Positions 29,804 to 38,360 of a stretch of DNA of 64,000 nucleotides are shown in pieces. Origin of the DNA: Bradyrhizobium sp. 164 (GTDB taxonomy: Bacteria; Pseudomonadota; Alphaproteobacteria; Rhizobiales; Xanthobacteraceae). Where the stretch lies: contig NZ_JADPKA010000006.1 in NCBI RefSeq assembly GCF_023073715.1, positions 225,674-289,673 of the forward strand. The letters are read 5' to 3'. Numbering within the stretch: position 1 is the first letter of the stretch; each line of letters opens with the position of its first letter. A program made the position numbers and the translations under genes. Below the pieces are notes generated by a model. That model did no database searches and had not been told where the DNA came from. It saw only the letters and a list, made by a program, of their open reading frames with translations.

Positions 29804-30604
29804 ATGTACCAAACCACCTATCATCGGGCTTCCTCGGTCGAAGAAGCCGTGAGCCTGTTCGGCAAGAGCAGCGAGGCGAAATTTCTCGCCGGCGGACAGA
29901 CACTGCTGCCGGTCATGAAACAGCGGCTTGCCAGTCCCTCCGACGTGATCGACCTCGGCAGGATCAAAGAGTTGCAGGGCATCGAGCTGTCAGGCGATAC
30001 GCTGACAATCAAGGCCGCCACGACCTATTACGACATCATGCAGAATGCCGATGTGAAGAAGGCGATCCCCGCGATTGCCTATCTCACCTCGGTGCTCGGC
30101 GACCCTGCCGTGCGCTATCGCGGCACGATCGGCGGCTCGATTGCCAACAACGATCCTGCCGCAGACTTTCCGGCCGCGCTGCTGGCGCTCGGCGCGACCG
30201 TAAAGACCAATAAGCGATCGCTTGCGGGGGAGGATTTCTTCCAGGGCCTGTTCACCACGGCGCTCGAAGACGGCGAGATCATCACCGCTGTGTCGTTCCC
30301 GGTTCCGGCAAAAGCGGGTTACGAAAAAATGCGGCACCCGGCCTCGCGCTTCGCACTGACCGGTGTGTTCGTCGCGCAGACCAAGTCCGGCGAGGTTCGG
30401 GTGGCCGCCACCGGCGCCTCGCAGTCTGGTGTGATGCGCGTGCCCGCAATCGAAGCCGCGCTGAAGGCGAACTGGTCGCCATCGGCGCTCGACAGCGTCA
30501 GTATTTCTGCAAGCGGATTGCTGGCTGACATCCACGGCACGGCCGAGTACCGGGCCAACCTCGTCAAGGTGATGGCGCAGCGCGCGGTAGCCGCGGCTGG
30601 GTGA
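29804..30604 (+). CDS. FAD-binding medium subunit (CoxM-like)
   Basis: A 266-residue FAD subunit of the molybdenum hydroxylase. FAD-binding motifs AKFLAGGQTLLPVMKQRLA (near residue 25) and TIGGSIANNDPAADFPAAL (near 110) are intact. It accepts electrons from the 2Fe-2S subunit and hands them to the respiratory chain. The ATG follows a GGGAGG box, 15 bases after the large-subunit stop. A strong hairpin terminator 35 bases downstream closes the operon; no maturation genes (coxD-G) are present here, unlike form I cox clusters. Confidence 0.93.
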   Translation: MYQTTYHRASSVEEAVSLFGKSSEAKFLAGGQTLLPVMKQRLASPSDVIDLGRIKELQGIELSGDTLTIKAATTYYDIMQNADVKKAIPAIAYLTSVLGDPAVRYRGTIGGSIANNDPAADFPAALLALGATVKTNKRSLAGEDFFQGLFTTALEDGEIITAVSFPVPAKAGYEKMRHPASRFALTGVFVAQTKSGEVRVAATGASQSGVMRVPAIEAALKANWSPSALDSVSISASGLLADIHGTAEYRANLVKVMAQRAVAAAG

Positions 30605-30638
30605 CGTTCGCGCTTCAGCGCGTCGACGCAATTTTTCC

Positions 30639-30669
30639 GCGGCGCGCACTTCGGTGCGCGCCGCTTTTA
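30639..30669 (+). terminator. Intrinsic terminator after the CoxSLM-like operon
   Basis: A perfect 11-bp stem, GCGGCGCGCAC and GTGCGCGCCGC, with a TTCG tetraloop, followed by TTTTA. A T-rich run (ATTTTT) also precedes it. Confidence 0.9.
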
Positions 30670-30722
30670 TTATGCGCCCATGCATGAAAAGCGCTTGCCT
30701 CGTTCGGTGTAAGGCGGGAAAA

Positions 30723-30740
30723 GTTAATTGACCAATTAAC
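30723..30740. promoter_or_regulatory. 18-bp perfect palindrome, candidate operator of the CoA-transferase gene
   Basis: GTTAATTG-AC-CAATTAAC, with perfect 8-bp arms, lies ~25-40 bases upstream of the next gene in an A/T-rich pocket that would serve as promoter. It looks like the site of a dimeric repressor (TetR, MarR or GntR type); the regulator is not in this window. Confidence 0.55.
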
Positions 30741-30764
30741 TCGATAGAGGAAACGTCCAGGCGA

Positions 30765-31922
30765 ATGCGCTCATCGCGCACGCGCGCTGCGATCCGAGGA
30801 AACAACAACGTGCTCGACAAACCAGCCCAAAACTCCTCCGTCCGCACCTCCGGCCCGCTGTCGGGCTTTCGCATCGTCGAATTCGCCGGCATCGGACCCG
30901 GCCCGTTCGCCTCCATGATGCTGGCCGACATGGGCGCCGACGTCGTCACGCTCGATCGCGTCGGCGCGAGGAAGAGCATGAAGTCGGTGGCGGGCCGCGG
31001 CCGCAAGGTGATCGAGCTCGACCTCAAGGACAAGGCGGCGATCGCGCAAGTGCTCGACCTGCTGGCCAGCGCCGATGCGCTGGTCGAAGGCTTCCGTCCC
31101 GGCGTGATGGAGCGGCTCGGGCTCGGGCCGGACGTGGTGCTCGCGCGCAACCCCAAGCTGGTCTATGGCCGCATGACGGGCTGGGGCCAGGAAGGCCCGC
31201 TTGCCAACGCCGCCGGCCACGACATCAACTACATCTCCATCACCGGTGCGCTCGCCGCGATCGGCACCAAAGAGGCACCGGTGCCGCCGCTCAACCTGGT
31301 CGGCGATTTCGGCGGCGGCGCGCTTTATCTCGTCGTCGGCGTGCTGGCCGCACTGCTGGAGGCGCAGAGATCCGGCAAGGGCCAGGTGGTCGATGCCGCG
31401 ATGTGCGACGGCGCGGCGTCGCTGATGTCGTTCTTCTTCGATATGACCACGATGGGACGCTGGACCGAGGAGCGCAGCCAGAACTTCCTCGACGGCGGCG
31501 CGCATTTCTACGGCGTCTACGAATGCGCCTGCGGCCATTTCGTCTCGATCGGCTCGATCGAGCCGCAATTCTACGCGCTGCTGCGCCAGCATGCGGGCCT
31601 GACCGACGCCGATTTCGACGCGCAGATGGATCGGAACGCCTGGCCGGCGCTGAAGGAGAAGCTGAAGGCGGTGTTCAAGAGCAAGACGCGCGAAGACTGG
31701 TGCAAGATCATGGAAGGCACCGACATCTGCTTCGCGCCGGTGCTGACCATGTCGGAAGCCACGCAATACCCGCACATGGTCGCGCGCAACGTCTTCATCG
31801 AGCGCCATGGCGTGAAGCAGCCCGCGCCCGCGCCGCGCTTCTCGCGCACACCCTCCACGGTTCGCGAGCCGGAAGCGGCGGAGATCGGTGCGGTCACGAA
31901 GGCGTGGAAGGCAGCGAAGTAG
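30765..31922 (+). CDS. CaiB/BaiF family CoA transferase (alpha-methylacyl-CoA racemase-like)
   Basis: A 385-residue family III CoA-transferase fold protein. It has the N-terminal [19 protein letters not shown] and [17 protein letters not shown] segments, [14 protein letters not shown], the [15 protein letters not shown] helix and the [14 protein letters not shown] region carrying the conserved Asp. This set, with the GIGPGPF sequence, resembles alpha-methylacyl-CoA racemases that epimerise 2-methylacyl-CoA in branched fatty acid or sterol breakdown. The ATG at 30765 and an in-frame GTG at 30810 (GAGGA upstream) are both possible starts; the first 15 residues are poorly conserved in appearance. 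It is transcribed alone behind the palindrome at 30723-30740. Confidence 0.9.
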   Translation: MRSSRTRAAIRGNNNVLDKPAQNSSVRTSGPLSGFRIVEFAGIGPGPFASMMLADMGADVVTLDRVGARKSMKSVAGRGRKVIELDLKDKAAIAQVLDLLASADALVEGFRPGVMERLGLGPDVVLARNPKLVYGRMTGWGQEGPLANAAGHDINYISITGALAAIGTKEAPVPPLNLVGDFGGGALYLVVGVLAALLEAQRSGKGQVVDAAMCDGAASLMSFFFDMTTMGRWTEERSQNFLDGGAHFYGVYECACGHFVSIGSIEPQFYALLRQHAGLTDADFDAQMDRNAWPALKEKLKAVFKSKTREDWCKIMEGTDICFAPVLTMSEATQYPHMVARNVFIERHGVKQPAPAPRFSRTPSTVREPEAAEIGAVTKAWKAAK

Positions 31923-31937
31923 CCTCAGCGCACGAAT

Positions 31938-32031
31938 CCGTAGGGTGAAAAAGGCGCATAGCGCCGTGCCCACCATCTCTCGGAGATCGCTACAGAACTG
32001 GTGGGCACGCTTACGCTTGCCCACCCTACGG
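31938..32031. repeat. Intergenic inverted repeat (CCGTAGGGTG family)
   Basis: Outer arms CCGTAGGGTG and CACCCTACGG, inner arms GTGCCCACC and GGTGGGCAC. It is a dispersed Bradyrhizobium-type repeat between two convergent genes and could also act as a bidirectional terminator. Confidence 0.75.
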
Positions 32032-32038
32032 CACTGAG

Positions 32039-33157
32039 CTATGCCGCGCTGTCCACCTTCAACACCCCGCGCCGGATCTGATCCTCCTCGATCGATTCGA
32101 ACAGAGCCTTGAAATTGCCCTCGCCGAATCCATCGTCGCCCTTGCGCTGGATGAATTCGAAAAAGATCGGCCCGATCGCGTTGGCCGAGAAGATTTGCAG
32201 CAGCACCTTGGTCTGACCGCCCTCGACCACACCCTCGCCGTCGATCAAAATGCCGTTGGTCTTGAGACGTGCGACGTCCTCGCCGTGTTTGGGCAGGCGC
32301 GCGTCGATCTTCTCGAAATAGGTATCGGGCGGAGGCGGCATGAAGGGCAGGCCGGCCTCGCGCAGGCCTTCGATGGTTTGGTAGATGTCGCGGCAGCCGC
32401 AGGCGATGTGCTGGATACCTTCGCCGCGATAGGTCTTCAGATATTCCTCGATCTGGCCGGAATCGCCGGCATCCTCGTTGATCGGAATCCGGATCTTGCC
32501 ATCCGGGCTGGTCAACGCGCGCGAGAACAGGCCCGACGCGCGGCCCTCGATGTCGAAGAAGCGGATCTGGCGGAAGTTGAACAGCTTTTCGTAGAAGCCG
32601 GCCCAAACATCCATGCGACCGCGATGGACGTTGTGGGTGAGATGGTCGAGATAGAACAGGCCCGCGCCGAACGGCCGCGGATCGCGCGCCCCTAACCATT
32701 CGAATTCGGCATCATAGGCCGAGCCGTTGTCCCCATAGCGATCGACCAGATACAGCAGGCTGCCGCCAATACCCTTGATGGCGGGGACGTCGAGCGTCTT
32801 TTGCGAGGACGATACGTCGGCCGGCTCGGCACCGAGCGCGATCGCGCGATCATAGGCCGCCTTCGCATCGACAACACGGAACGCCATCGACGGCGCACAA
32901 GGGCCGTGCGCGGCGACGAAGTCGTGGCCGTGGGTGCCGGGCTCTTCGTTGACGAGATAATTGATGTCGCCTTGGCGATAGACCGTGATCTTCTTCGCCT
33001 TGTGGCGCGCCACGGCCGTATAGCCCATCAGCTTGAACAGCGCGTGCAACTCTTCCGGGTTGGGATGCGCATATTCGACGAACTCGAACCCGTCGGTTCC
33101 CATCGGATTGTCGGCGCTGATCCTGGCCGGCGGCGCATCGTGCGGAAACGGACCCAT
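32039..33157 (-). CDS. hppD: 4-hydroxyphenylpyruvate dioxygenase
   Basis: A 372-residue Fe(II) dioxygenase that converts 4-hydroxyphenylpyruvate to homogentisate with loss of CO2. Two vicinal-oxygen-chelate domains are present; the three iron ligands are seen as His in YLDHLTHNV, His in GIQHIACGC and Glu in PIFFEFIQRKG. Length is usual for the bacterial enzyme. The ATG at 33155-33157 is preceded by GGGAGA. It is divergent from the Lrp-type regulator gene, and homogentisate made here is used by hmgA and fahA a few genes away. Confidence 0.96.
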   Translation of the reverse strand: MGPFPHDAPPARISADNPMGTDGFEFVEYAHPNPEELHALFKLMGYTAVARHKAKKITVYRQGDINYLVNEEPGTHGHDFVAAHGPCAPSMAFRVVDAKAAYDRAIALGAEPADVSSSQKTLDVPAIKGIGGSLLYLVDRYGDNGSAYDAEFEWLGARDPRPFGAGLFYLDHLTHNVHRGRMDVWAGFYEKLFNFRQIRFFDIEGRASGLFSRALTSPDGKIRIPINEDAGDSGQIEEYLKTYRGEGIQHIACGCRDIYQTIEGLREAGLPFMPPPPDTYFEKIDARLPKHGEDVARLKTNGILIDGEGVVEGGQTKVLLQIFSANAIGPIFFEFIQRKGDDGFGEGNFKALFESIEEDQIRRGVLKVDSAA

Positions 33158-33278
33158 GGTGTTCTCCCAAATTGCTGCTGGGCAGAACTATCCTTCATGT
33201 AGCGCGCAATGAGCGTGCAAATCCGCCGCTATTTCTCTATCTTACACACGATCCATGCACAGAATGGGCGAAATACGC

Positions 33279-33758
33279 ATGATCTCAGTTGATGCCTTCG
33301 ACCTCAAGATTCTCGACGCACTCCAGGACGATGGCCGCCTCACCAACCAGGAGCTCGCCGGCCTCGCTGGCCTCTCTGCCTCACAATGCTCGCGGCGTCG
33401 GATGCGGCTTGAAGAGGAGAAGGTGATCGCGGGCTACCACGCTGATCTCTCCAGCGAGACGCTCGGCTTCAGCGTGGTCGCCTTCATCCAGGTGACGCTG
33501 GCGACGCACTCGCCGGACAACGCCAAGCGCTTTCGCGCGCTGGTCAATCGAATCGACGAAATCCAGGAGGCCTATTCGCTCACCGGCGATGCCGACTATG
33601 TGCTGAAAGCCGTGCTGCGCGACCTCAAGGGTCTCTCCAACCTCGTCAACGACGTCCTGATGCCGCATCAGAGCGTCGCGCATGTGCGCTCCTCAATCGT
33701 GCTCGACAGGCTGAAGGAGAGCACGCGGCTGCCGCTCAAGGAGATCAAGCCCGGCTGA
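33279..33758 (+). CDS. Lrp/AsnC family transcriptional regulator
   Basis: A ~159-residue regulator: N-terminal HTH (DAFDLKILDALQDDGRLTNQ, then ELAGLAGLSASQCSRR) and C-terminal RAM/AsnC effector domain (VIAGYHADLSSETLGFSVVA ... GDADYVLKAVLRDL). Lrp proteins usually respond to amino acids; divergent placement next to hppD suggests it senses tyrosine or phenylalanine and controls their breakdown. In-frame ATGs at 33255 and 33264 would add up to 8 residues; the one at 33279 starts the homology. Confidence 0.93.
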   Translation: MISVDAFDLKILDALQDDGRLTNQELAGLAGLSASQCSRRRMRLEEEKVIAGYHADLSSETLGFSVVAFIQVTLATHSPDNAKRFRALVNRIDEIQEAYSLTGDADYVLKAVLRDLKGLSNLVNDVLMPHQSVAHVRSSIVLDRLKESTRLPLKEIKPG

Positions 33759-33832
33759 AATCGAGGGAAATCCGGCATTCGTGCTAGGCATGGGATCTGC
33801 GATGATTGAGGCCAGTCCGCGGAGATTCGACC

Positions 33833-34144
33833 ATGGCCCTCCAGCTTCGACCGAATTGCGAATATTGCGACCGCGACCTGCCGCCGAATGCAATCGAGGC
33901 GCGGATCTGCTCCTATGAATGCACGTTCTGCGCGCACTGCGTCGAGACCAAGCTCTTCAATGTCTGCCCAAACTGCGGCGGCGGCTTTATGCCGCGCCCG
34001 ATCCGCCCCACGCAAGAATGGCGGCCGGGCGTCTGCACGACCAGGCAGGCGCCCTCCGACAAGCGGGTGCATCTGAAGTACAGCCTGGAAGATGTCGCTG
34101 CGCATTGCGCGAGGATACGCGAGGTGCCGCCGGAGAAGCGGTGA
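33833..34144 (+). CDS. DUF1272 domain-containing zinc-ribbon-like protein
   Basis: A 103-residue protein whose first ~55 residues form the DUF1272 domain: NCEYCDRDLPPNA, ICSYECTFCAHCVET and NVCPNCGGGFMPRP, with eight cysteines and a histidine fit to bind two zinc ions. The family has no firm function. The C-terminal half is an unconserved basic tail. It follows the Lrp gene by 74 bases in the same direction but probably has its own start signals. Confidence 0.88.
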   Translation: MALQLRPNCEYCDRDLPPNAIEARICSYECTFCAHCVETKLFNVCPNCGGGFMPRPIRPTQEWRPGVCTTRQAPSDKRVHLKYSLEDVAAHCARIREVPPEKR

Positions 34145-34156
34145 ACTCTCTCCGCG

Positions 34157-34281
34157 CCGTCATTGCGAGGAGCCCTTGCGACGAAGCAATCCAGACTGCC
34201 GCCGTGGAAAGATTCTGGATTGCTTCGCGGAGCCTGTCATCGGGCCGCGCTTCGCGCGGACCCGTTGGCTCGCAATGACGG
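34157..34281. repeat. Intergenic inverted repeat (CCGTCATTGCGAG family)
   Basis: Outer arms CCGTCATTGCGAG and CTCGCAATGACGG are exact complements; inner arms GAAGCAATCCAGA and TCTGGATTGCTTC are also exact. It is a dispersed Bradyrhizobium repeat between convergent genes. Confidence 0.85.
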
Positions 34282-34316
34282 AGAATGTGGATAGAGCCTC
34301 GCGCCACGCTCCCCAG

Positions 34317-35588
34317 TTATTCCGCCGCCAGAATCGTCCCCTCCACTTCGCCAAACCCCACGCGATAGCCATTGCCCTGGCACCAACCGCGCATGACGAG
34401 AGAATCGCCGTCCTCCAGGAAGGAGCGTTTGGCGCCGCCGGGCAATTCCACGGGCTCGGTGCCGTTCCAGCTGATTTCCAAGAGGCTGCCGCGCTGGTTC
34501 TTCTCCGGGCCGGAGATGGTGCCGCTCCCAAGGAGATCGCCGACGTTCATGGCGCAACCGCTGGAGGCGTGGTGCATGAGCTGCTGCACCGACGACCAGT
34601 ACATGTACTTGAAATTGGTGCGGCTGATGCTGGCGGGGGCGTTGGCACCGGCGGTGCGCAAGGACACGTCGAGCGCGATGTCGTAGTTCTGCGGCTTGCT
34701 CTGCTTGAGATAATCGAGCGGCGCCGGCTCCTGCTCCGGCCCCTTCAGCCGGAATGGCTCCAACGCTTCGCGCGTCACGACCCATGGGCTGATCGAGGTT
34801 GCGAATGCTTTTGCCAGGAACGGGCCAAGCGGCACATATTCCCATTGCTGGATATCGCGCGCGCTCCAGTCGTTGAGCAGCACGAACCCGAAGATCATCT
34901 CCTCGGCCTGGCTCTCGGTGAGCATGCCGCCCATCGGCGACGGCTGGCCAACGACGACGCCCATCTCCAGCTCGAAGTCGAGCCGCTTGCACGGCGCGAA
35001 GCTCGGCAAGTCCACATTCGGCGGCTTCAGCTGCCCCCGCGGGCGCTTCACCTTCGTGCCTGACACCACGACGGTCGAGGCTCGGCCATTATAAGCGATC
35101 GGCATATGTAGCCAGTTCGGCTGGAGCGCATTGTCCTTGCCACGGAACATCACGCCGACATTCGTGGCGTGCTCCTTGGAGGAATAGAAGTCGGTGTAGC
35201 CGGAGACGGTGAAGGGCAGATGCAGTTTTGCATCGCGCATCGGCACGAGCGCCTGCTTGCGCAGCTCCTCGTTGTCGCGCAGCTCCGGATGATCGTGGCG
35301 CAGGAGCTCACTGATCCGCGCCCGCGTCTTGGACCAGACGTTTGGTCCCAGCGCCATGAACGGATTGAGCGAGGCTCCGGAGAACACGCCGAGTGGACTG
35401 ATATCGAGCCGCGAGTCCTGCTCGAGCTCCCAGAGATCGAGCACGTAGTTGCCGATCGCGACGCCCACGCGCGGCGTCGGATTGGCCGCAGTCGAGAACA
35501 CACCATACGGCAGGTTCTGGATCGGAAAGTCCGAGGCGGGCTCGATGTCGATAAAGGAGCGGAGGCTGGGTTCGTTGGGGTGAGGCAT
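34317..35588 (-). CDS. fahA: Fumarylacetoacetase
   Basis: A 423-residue FAH-family hydrolase that splits fumarylacetoacetate to fumarate and acetoacetate, the last step of tyrosine degradation. N-terminal FAH domain (LPYGVFSTAANPTPRVGVAI) is followed by the catalytic domain with YTDFYSSKEHATNVGVMFRG (active-site His region), LDFELEMGVVVGQPSPMG (metal-binding Glu), and FVLLNDWSARDIQQWEYVPLG with the metal-binding Asp. The ATG at 35586-35588 begins the homology. It is the last gene of the leftward homogentisate operon, separated from hmgA by a 170-base repeat. Confidence 0.96.
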   Translation of the reverse strand: MPHPNEPSLRSFIDIEPASDFPIQNLPYGVFSTAANPTPRVGVAIGNYVLDLWELEQDSRLDISPLGVFSGASLNPFMALGPNVWSKTRARISELLRHDHPELRDNEELRKQALVPMRDAKLHLPFTVSGYTDFYSSKEHATNVGVMFRGKDNALQPNWLHMPIAYNGRASTVVVSGTKVKRPRGQLKPPNVDLPSFAPCKRLDFELEMGVVVGQPSPMGGMLTESQAEEMIFGFVLLNDWSARDIQQWEYVPLGPFLAKAFATSISPWVVTREALEPFRLKGPEQEPAPLDYLKQSKPQNYDIALDVSLRTAGANAPASISRTNFKYMYWSSVQQLMHHASSGCAMNVGDLLGSGTISGPEKNQRGSLLEISWNGTEPVELPGGAKRSFLEDGDSLVMRGWCQGNGYRVGFGEVEGTILAAE

Positions 35589-35620
35589 AGGTTTTCCGTG
35601 GCGCAGCGGTGACGGTGTCA

Positions 35621-35789
35621 CCCTCCCCTGGAGGGGGAGGGTCGGCTCATATTGAGCGCAGCGAAATATGAGACGGGGTGGGGTGATCTCTCAACACGGG
35701 CGGTGTTCCTTGCGGAGAGACCGTCACCCCACCCCGCTACGCATTCCGCTTCGCTGCATGCGTAGCGACCCTCCCCCTCCAGGGGAGGG
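35621..35789. repeat. Large intergenic inverted repeat inside the homogentisate operon
   Basis: The terminal arms are exact 21-base complements: CCCTCCCCTGGAGGGGGAGG plus G at 35621-35641 and its complement at 35769-35789. Inner arms pair GGGGTGGGGTGA with TCACCCCACCCC. The element lies between hmgA and fahA, where its folding could reduce fahA expression or stabilise the upstream mRNA. Confidence 0.9.
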
Positions 35790-35798
35790 TAAGAGGCA

Positions 35799-37145
35799 TT
35801 ACGGCGTGTTCGGATCGAACCGCTTCTCCAGGCCCTTCCAGCAATCGGCGTAATCGTCCTGGAGCGTCGACGACTTCGCCGCATGCGCAGTGACGCGCTG
35901 CGGGTAGCGGGTTTCGAACATGAAGGCCATGGTGCCGGTCAGCTTCACGGGTTTCAGCTCGCCGTTGCTGGCGTGCTCGAAGGCGTCGCGATCCGGCCCG
36001 TGCGGCAGCATGCAATTGTGCAGGCTGATGCCGCCGGGGACGAAGCCTTGCGGCTTGGCATCGTAGACGCCGTAGATCAGCCCCATGAATTCGCTCATGA
36101 TGTTCATGTGATACCAGGGCGGGCGGAAGGTGTTCTCGGCGATCATCCAGCGCTCGGGGAAGATCACGAAGTCGATATTCGCGGTGCCCGCGGTCTCGGA
36201 TGGTGAGGTCAGCACCGTGAAGATCGAGGGGTCGGGATGGTCGAAGCTGATCGCGCCTACGGGAGAGAACGTGCGCAGATCGTACTTGTACGGCGCGTAA
36301 TTGCCGTGCCAGGCCACGACGTCGATCGGCGAATGGGCGAGCTGCGTCTTGAACAGCGAGCCGCCCCATTTCACGTAGAGCTCGGTCGGCGTGTCCTTGT
36401 CCTCGTAGTTTGCGACCGGCGTGAGGAAGTCGCGCGCATTGGCGAGGCAGTTGGCGCCGATCGGGCCGCGCTCCGGCAGTGTGAAAGCGCCGCCATAGTT
36501 CTCGCAGAGATAGCCGCGCGCCGGACCGTTCGGGATCTCGACGCGGAACTTGACGCCGCGCGGGATCACCACGATCTCGCCGGGCTCGGCATCGATGCAG
36601 CCAAACTCGGTGACGATACGCAGATTGCCCTGCTGAAGTACGAACATCAGCTCGCCGTCGGCATCATAGAAGTGCTGGTCCACCATCGACTTGGTGATGA
36701 GGTAGACATGCGCCGCCATGCCGGCCTGCGTGTTGACGTCGCCGGCGGTCGTCATGGTCTGCACGCCCTGCAGGAAGGTGATCTCCTCCTGCGGAATCGG
36801 TGCCGGATCCCAGCGCAGCTGCGCGATCGGCAGATCGTATTCATGGCACGGCGCCGAGCGCCACAGCCCGGCATCGATCTTCTCGAAGCGGCCGGAATGC
36901 TTCACCGACGGACGAATGCGATAAAGCCAGGAGCGCTCATTGCTGCCGCGGGGCGCCGTGAAGGGCGAGCCGGAGAGCTGCTCGGCATAGAGCCCGTAGG
37001 CGCAGCGCTGCGGCGAATTACGTCCAATCGGCAGCGCGCCCGGCAGCGCCTCGGTCTCAAAGCTGTTGCCGAAGCCGGACATGTAGCCCGGCGTCACCTG
37101 CGCGGAACTGCGGATGATCTGATCGGGCGAGGTGTTGATGTTCAT
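35799..37145 (-). CDS. hmgA: Homogentisate 1,2-dioxygenase
   Basis: A 448-residue ring-cleaving iron dioxygenase that turns homogentisate into maleylacetoacetate. Family segments: [19 protein letters not shown] at the N-terminus, [29 protein letters not shown], and the iron-binding C-terminal region [18 protein letters not shown] with [10 protein letters not shown]. The start is the ATG at 37143-37145 with GGAGGAGGAT upstream. It begins 2 bases after the MBL gene stops, so the two are co-translated. No maleylacetoacetate isomerase gene lies in this window. Confidence 0.96.
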   Translation of the reverse strand: MNINTSPDQIIRSSAQVTPGYMSGFGNSFETEALPGALPIGRNSPQRCAYGLYAEQLSGSPFTAPRGSNERSWLYRIRPSVKHSGRFEKIDAGLWRSAPCHEYDLPIAQLRWDPAPIPQEEITFLQGVQTMTTAGDVNTQAGMAAHVYLITKSMVDQHFYDADGELMFVLQQGNLRIVTEFGCIDAEPGEIVVIPRGVKFRVEIPNGPARGYLCENYGGAFTLPERGPIGANCLANARDFLTPVANYEDKDTPTELYVKWGGSLFKTQLAHSPIDVVAWHGNYAPYKYDLRTFSPVGAISFDHPDPSIFTVLTSPSETAGTANIDFVIFPERWMIAENTFRPPWYHMNIMSEFMGLIYGVYDAKPQGFVPGGISLHNCMLPHGPDRDAFEHASNGELKPVKLTGTMAFMFETRYPQRVTAHAAKSSTLQDDYADCWKGLEKRFDPNTP

Positions 37146-37147
37146 GA

Positions 37148-38104
37148 CTATCCTCCTCCTTGCAGCGCTGCCCACATTTCCTGGTCGCGCTTGTCGGTCC
37201 AGATCACAGGATCGTCGATTCCCGACGCTTCGTCATAGGCGCGCGACACGTTGAACGGCAGGCAGTGCTCGTAGATGGCGAAGCTCGAAAATTTCGGATC
37301 CATCACCTCGCGCGTCGCCGCCATCGTCTCCTTCAGCGTGCGCCCCTTGGCGACGGAGATCTCCGCGGCCCCATAAAGCGTTGTGACGAAATCACGCGTC
37401 ATCGCGATGGCCTCGCGCACGGTGGCTGTGCCCTTCAGGGCATCACCGCGGCCCGGCGCGATCGCCTTGGGATTGAAGTTGCGGATCTCGTTCAGCGTCA
37501 GCGGCCATTCGCGCAAATGCGCATCACCGCAATAGCAGGCCGAGTGATATTCGATGAGATCGCCGGAAAACATCACCTCGGCGTCCGGCACCCAGGCGAC
37601 GATGTCGCCGGAGGTGTGGCCGGCACCTAACTGGATCAGGCGCACCTCGCGTTTGCCGAGATAGATCGACATCTCGCCCTCGAAGGTCAGGGTCGGCCAG
37701 GTCAGGCCTGGAATGCTCTGCGCATCCTGGAACAGGCGCGGGAAGCGGCCGTATTCGGAATCCCAATCCTGCTTGCCGCGCTCTTCGATCAGCCGATAGG
37801 TCTCCTGCGAGGCGACGATGCCTTGCGCCTTGTAGGCGGAGGCGCCAAGCACGCGCACCGCGTGATAGTGCGACAGCACGACATATTTGATCGGCTTGTC
37901 GGTCACGGTGCGCACGCGCTCGATCACCTTGTTCGCCATTGCGGGCGTCGCCTGCGCATCGAACACGAGACAGCCGTCGTCGCCGACGATGATTGCGGTG
38001 TTGGGATCGCCCTCGGCGGTGAACGCATAGAGATCGGTACCGATCTCGGAGAAGGTGATCTTCTTCTCGGAGAGATCGCCGGTGGATGCGAAGTTCTTCG
38101 CCAT
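37148..38104 (-). CDS. MBL-fold metallo-hydrolase of the homogentisate operon, with altered metal motif
   Basis: A 318-residue metallo-beta-lactamase-fold protein. The motif that is normally HxHxDH reads [12 protein letters not shown], so the Asp and His of the second metal site are replaced by Val-Arg-Val. Other ligands seem kept: [12 protein letters not shown] (third His) and [10 protein letters not shown] (bridging Asp). It may bind one metal or have a different chemistry. It is coupled to hmgA by a 2-base gap, so a role in aromatic acid catabolism is likely, but the reaction is unknown. The ATG at 38102-38104 begins the homology. Confidence 0.87.
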   Translation of the reverse strand: MAKNFASTGDLSEKKITFSEIGTDLYAFTAEGDPNTAIIVGDDGCLVFDAQATPAMANKVIERVRTVTDKPIKYVVLSHYHAVRVLGASAYKAQGIVASQETYRLIEERGKQDWDSEYGRFPRLFQDAQSIPGLTWPTLTFEGEMSIYLGKREVRLIQLGAGHTSGDIVAWVPDAEVMFSGDLIEYHSACYCGDAHLREWPLTLNEIRNFNPKAIAPGRGDALKGTATVREAIAMTRDFVTTLYGAAEISVAKGRTLKETMAATREVMDPKFSSFAIYEHCLPFNVSRAYDEASGIDDPVIWTDKRDQEMWAALQGGG

Positions 38105-38128
38105 CAATTCGTCCTTCAAGTCACTGGG

Positions 38129-38353
38129 TTATTGTTGTTGCTGTTGTTGCTGCTGGCCGTCGATCATGCGCCGCTTTGCAAGCCCGATCGCCTCCCGCAG
38201 CACGTCGATGTCGCCGATATGGTTGGCGAGGATCAGCACCAGCGCCGCGTCGAAATCGGCACTCTGCTCGTCGGTGAGCCCGCGATGGGCCTCGACGATG
38301 GCGCGAAAGGCATCGTCGGGGCGCGCGAAGTTGGAACTGGTGGAGAGCGGCAT
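38129..38353 (-). CDS. DUF2783 small protein with poly-glutamine tail (possible hydroxylase coupling protein)
   Basis: A 74-residue protein of the DUF2783 family (NFARPDDAFRAIVEAHRGL, ADFDAALVLILANHIGD, VLREAIGLAKRRM), ending in eight consecutive glutamines encoded by a CAA/CAG repeat. It begins 7 bases after the flavoprotein hydroxylase gene ends. In Pseudomonas putida the 3-hydroxyphenylacetate 6-hydroxylase consists of a ~60-kDa flavoprotein (MhaA) and a very small coupling protein (MhaB); size, order and pathway context fit this protein as an MhaB-like partner. I infer this and cannot verify sequence similarity here. Confidence 0.8.
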   Translation of the reverse strand: MPLSTSSNFARPDDAFRAIVEAHRGLTDEQSADFDAALVLILANHIGDIDVLREAIGLAKRRMIDGQQQQQQQQ

Positions 38354-38360
38354 CAGAACC

